Assembly (NCBI RefSeq): GCF_900168685.1
Contig: NZ_FVZN01000014.1
Span: 806,001-870,000 of the forward strand
From: Solibacillus isronensis
Lineage (GTDB): Bacteria > Bacillota > Bacilli > Bacillales_A > Planococcaceae
DNA length: 64,000 bases
Direction: 5' to 3'
Of the stretch, positions 61,851-64,000 are shown one piece after another. Under the pieces are notes generated by a model. That model worked only from the letters and a program-made list of their open reading frames with translations, had not been told where the DNA came from and searched no databases. Numbering within the stretch: the stretch's first letter is position 1; each line of letters begins with the position of its first letter. The translations under genes were made by a program, and so were the position numbers.

Positions 61851-62825
61851 TTGAAAAAGTGGTTTGTTTCTATTGTTGTATTGTTCGTATTTTTGAGTAG
61901 TTCGTCACAAATTCAGGCGGCTTATAATAGCTATGTTGTTATTGATGCCGAAAATGGGCGGACATTAATGGGTGTGAATGAACATGCACGTCTTCCGATC
62001 GCCAGCCTGACAAAAATCTGGACGGCACTGGTTGTTTTGGAAAATAGTGAGCTTACCGATGAAGTTGTCATTTCGAGGGAAGCCTCGCTTGTTGAAGGCT
62101 CATCAATTTATTTACTGGAAAACGAGACGTATACGATTGATTACTTGCTTCATGGTTTAATGATGCAATCAGGAAATGATGCCGCTACTGCGCTGGCAGA
62201 GCATGTTGGAGGATCTGTAGAAGGTTTTGTTCAGCTAATGAACGAAAAGGCAGAGCTTTATCAATTAAATGAAACAACTTTTACAAATCCTACAGGGCTG
62301 CACAATGAAGCCCATCTATCCTCTGCCTACGATACGGCAAAAATGCTGCAAATAGCGATGATGAATCCCGAATTCAGAAAAATTGCTTCGACACAAAATT
62401 TTTCGGATGGCAGGCAGTGGAGAAATAAGCACCGACTTATGCATGAGAAGATAGGGGCCATTGCAGGAAAAACAGGTTATACAAAAGTGGCTGGACGAAC
62501 ATTGGCAACGTATTTTGAACGGGAACAAAAATCATTTGTTGTCGTTACTATTAACGAAGGAAATGATTGGAATATCCACCGTAACTTGGCGAATTTTATC
62601 GACAACAATTTTGAAAAACAAACGATTGTGAAAAAAGGGAAATATAATGCGAACGGACTGGCAATCGAGTTGGATGAACCGTTCCAAATGCTGCTCCATA
62701 AAAAAGAACGACCGAATTTTGAGCATATTGTTAAAGTGTCACGGCTGAAAGGCTCGGATCGAGGGGTTTGGCTTTTATATGCAGATGAAGCGCTCGTATC
62801 CTCAAAGCTTGTGACAGTAAAATAA
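61851..62825 (+). CDS. D-alanyl-D-alanine carboxypeptidase, S11 family (DacB-like)
   Basis: 324 aa exported penicillin-binding protein. Signal peptide to about Ala24, Ser52-x-x-Lys55 in IASLTKIW, SGN in MQSGNDAA, KTG in AGKTGYTKVAG. In B. subtilis dacB (PBP5*), spmA and spmB lie between scpB and rluB and shape the spore cortex; the spm genes are missing here. It is shorter than full PBP5-type enzymes at the C-terminus and lacks an amphipathic anchor that I can see. TTG start after AAAGGAGTGG. Confidence 0.88.
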   Translation: MKKWFVSIVVLFVFLSSSSQIQAAYNSYVVIDAENGRTLMGVNEHARLPIASLTKIWTALVVLENSELTDEVVISREASLVEGSSIYLLENETYTIDYLLHGLMMQSGNDAATALAEHVGGSVEGFVQLMNEKAELYQLNETTFTNPTGLHNEAHLSSAYDTAKMLQIAMMNPEFRKIASTQNFSDGRQWRNKHRLMHEKIGAIAGKTGYTKVAGRTLATYFEREQKSFVVVTINEGNDWNIHRNLANFIDNNFEKQTIVKKGKYNANGLAIELDEPFQMLLHKKERPNFEHIVKVSRLKGSDRGVWLLYADEALVSSKLVTVK

Positions 62826-62868
62826 TCCAAAATGTGAAATATCTTTAACTTCCGGATTGAAGGTAAGG

Positions 62869-63012
62869 CCCCGGGGATGTCATGGATTCGAAAGGGAGTA
62901 CTAAACAAGGTAGTCAGCTTAAATACGTCGCATCATGCGACAACAGCTGACTTACCCACATCCTGTGGGCCTCAAAGCCGAATCCAGACGCAATTACGCC
63001 CTGGCGTAATTG
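62869..63012 (+). ncRNA. Structured intergenic element, tmRNA-5'-like start
   Basis: TGGATTCG (62883-62890) pairs with CGAATCCA (62979-62986) and encloses two hairpins: AGTCAGCT/AGCTGACT (62912-62919, 62945-62952) with an inner GTCGCA/TGCGAC stem, and CCCACA/TGTGGG (62955-62969). A further perfect hairpin with arms CAATTACGCC and GGCGTAATTG (62991-63012) follows. The start GGGGATGTCATGGATTCGAA resembles the 5' end of tmRNA, but no tag frame or tRNA-like 3' half is present. It could be an RNA or a dispersed repeat. Confidence 0.55.
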
Positions 63013-63123
63013 ATTAAGTTCTAAAAGTATGACATAATTTTTATTCGTTAAGGATTTATTTTCGCTCGTATTTGTGGATTACAGCAATAATATTTAATAA
63101 TTAACAGAGCAGTAAATGAAAAG

Positions 63124-63160
63124 TGCAGGGACGAATGCTGAAGAAGTATGCGTCTTTGCA
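63124..63160 (+). other. 10-bp hairpin upstream of rluB
   Basis: TGCAGGGACG / CGTCTTTGCA pairs over ten positions with two G-U pairs, followed by GTTTATC. It could be a weak terminator or a leader structure; the ribosome site of rluB is 15 bases further on. Confidence 0.4.
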
Positions 63161-63185
63161 GTTTATCAATCAATGAGGTGAACTT

Positions 63186-63929
63186 ATGGAAAGATTACAA
63201 AAAGTGATTGCCTATGCAGGCGTTGCATCACGACGTAAAGCAGAGCAATTAATCGTAGAAGGTAAAGTAAAAGTGAATGGAGTCGTAGTTAAAGAGCTTG
63301 GTACAAAAGTATCCAACTCGGACACGATTGAAGTAGAAGGCGTAAAACTTGAAAAAGAAGATAAAGTGTATTTCCTGCTATATAAACCACGCGGCTATAT
63401 TTCAGCAGTAACTGATGATAAAGGGCGAAAAACAGTAACTGATATTTTTAAAAAGCATGTTCACCAGCGTATTTTCCCTGTAGGACGTTTAGATTATGAT
63501 ACGACTGGGTTATTGCTTTTAACGAATGACGGAGAGTTTTCAAACTTAATGACACATCCGAAATTCAAAATCGACAAAACATATATTGCGCGTGTTAAAG
63601 GGATCCCAACAAAACAAGGTTTAATGAAGCTTCAAAGCGGTATTAAGCTGGAAGACGGAAAAACGGCTCCAGCAAAAGTAAGCATGACCAGCTTTGATGA
63701 AAAGGCTGGTAAAGCGATTTGTGAGATTACAATCCATGAAGGGCGAAATCGTCAAGTCCGCCGTATGTTTGAAGCAATCGGTACACCTGTCGTGAAATTA
63801 AAACGTGAGCGCTTTGCATTTCTGGATTTAACAGGACTTAGCCCGGGCGAATACCGTCAGCTGACAAAACATGAAGTAAAGCTACTACGTGTATTAGCTG
63901 AAACAGGAAAAATTGATTATAACAATTAG
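63186..63929 (+). CDS. rluB: Ribosomal large subunit pseudouridine synthase RluB
   Basis: 247 aa. N-terminal S4 RNA-binding domain (MERLQKVIAYAGVASRRKAEQLI), catalytic domain with Asp103 in GRLDYDTTGLLLLTNDG, and EGRNRQVRRMFE. Modifies 23S rRNA. GAGGTGAAC precedes the ATG. Same end of the scp block as in B. subtilis (ypuL). Confidence 0.95.
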   Translation: MERLQKVIAYAGVASRRKAEQLIVEGKVKVNGVVVKELGTKVSNSDTIEVEGVKLEKEDKVYFLLYKPRGYISAVTDDKGRKTVTDIFKKHVHQRIFPVGRLDYDTTGLLLLTNDGEFSNLMTHPKFKIDKTYIARVKGIPTKQGLMKLQSGIKLEDGKTAPAKVSMTSFDEKAGKAICEITIHEGRNRQVRRMFEAIGTPVVKLKRERFAFLDLTGLSPGEYRQLTKHEVKLLRVLAETGKIDYNN

Positions 63930-63987
63930 TAGTTTAAGATATTCATAAATCATTCTGAAAGAAAAGAATTTAAATTTTGTAATAATT

Positions 63988-63996
63988 TGCTATAAT
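63988..63996 (+). promoter_or_regulatory. Extended -10 element at the window edge
   Basis: TGCTATAAT with no clear -35; probably serves a gene beyond the window. Confidence 0.4.
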
Positions 63997-64000
63997 AGGC

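Noticed and set aside
62869-63012. Functional tmRNA gene (ssrA)
   Set aside because: Only the 5' end resembles tmRNA; there is no tag sequence and no tRNA-like 3' half or CCA end within the next 300 bases.
1-64000. tRNA or rRNA genes
   Set aside because: I read both strands for cloverleaf ends and conserved rRNA segments and found none; a tRNAscan-SE run would settle weak cases.

Overview
This 64-kb window is chromosomal DNA of an endospore-forming Gram-positive bacterium (order Bacillales). Low GC, strong GGAGG ribosome sites, SigA/CodY/Zur/SigH/SigW-type sites, a spoIIA operon and gene order like Bacillus subtilis all point there. Details such as lmo0954/PspA/LiaFSR and the intergenic repeats suggest the Lysinibacillus/Solibacillus (Caryophanaceae) branch; that last step is inference.

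Layout. 1-9 kb: end of ppsR, then dnaG, sigA, a membrane protein, an acyl-CoA dehydrogenase, cccA, trmK and nif3. 8-13 kb: a C4-dicarboxylate module (dctP transporter, DctB binding protein, DctS/DctR two-component system) lies between nif3 and ispH, which are adjacent in B. subtilis. 13-23 kb: ispH, small proteins, a VrrA/YqfQ repeat protein, cshB, nfo, a D-Ala-D-Ala peptidase, pcp and a Zur-regulated zinc uptake operon. 23-28.6 kb: a cobalamin-riboswitch operon (adenosyltransferase-like, btuF, cobU, cobS, cobC, a degenerate CobU paralogue, CblT- and CblS-like genes) that looks like a corrinoid plus alpha-ribazole salvage pathway. 28.7-35.3 kb: ilvE under a CodY box, a SigW-type flotillin operon, a YunD-like nucleotidase, an IsdG-like monooxygenase and two uncharacterised genes. 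35.3-35.8 kb: a non-coding array of phased TTCTAATA repeats next to a broken transposase-like start. 35.9-39.6 kb: a cell-envelope stress operon (LiaI/PspA/LiaF/LiaS/LiaR). 39.8-49 kb: yneF, luxS, the yqkD-thiolase-yqkE-yqkF-nudF-fur neighbourhood, a SigB-type stress gene and a MerR/CorC pair. 49-64 kb: xerD, deoB, pdp, a SulP transporter, the spoIIA operon, spoVAF, lysA, ribT, scpAB, a DacB-like carboxypeptidase, a structured intergenic element and rluB.

The housekeeping genes follow two collinear B. subtilis blocks (dnaG to zur, and yqkD to rluB), with accessory modules between and within them. Compared with B. subtilis, spoVAA-AE, the rib operon, ppiB and spmAB are absent from their usual places. 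I see no rRNA, tRNA, CRISPR array, prophage or intact insertion sequence. The most unusual signals are the phased TTCTAATA array (35.4-35.7 kb), the structured tmRNA-5'-like element (62.87-63.01 kb), a hairpin that appears to bridge a distant Shine-Dalgarno site to a TTG start (48.5 kb), and the alpha-ribazole salvage operon with a decayed second CobU.
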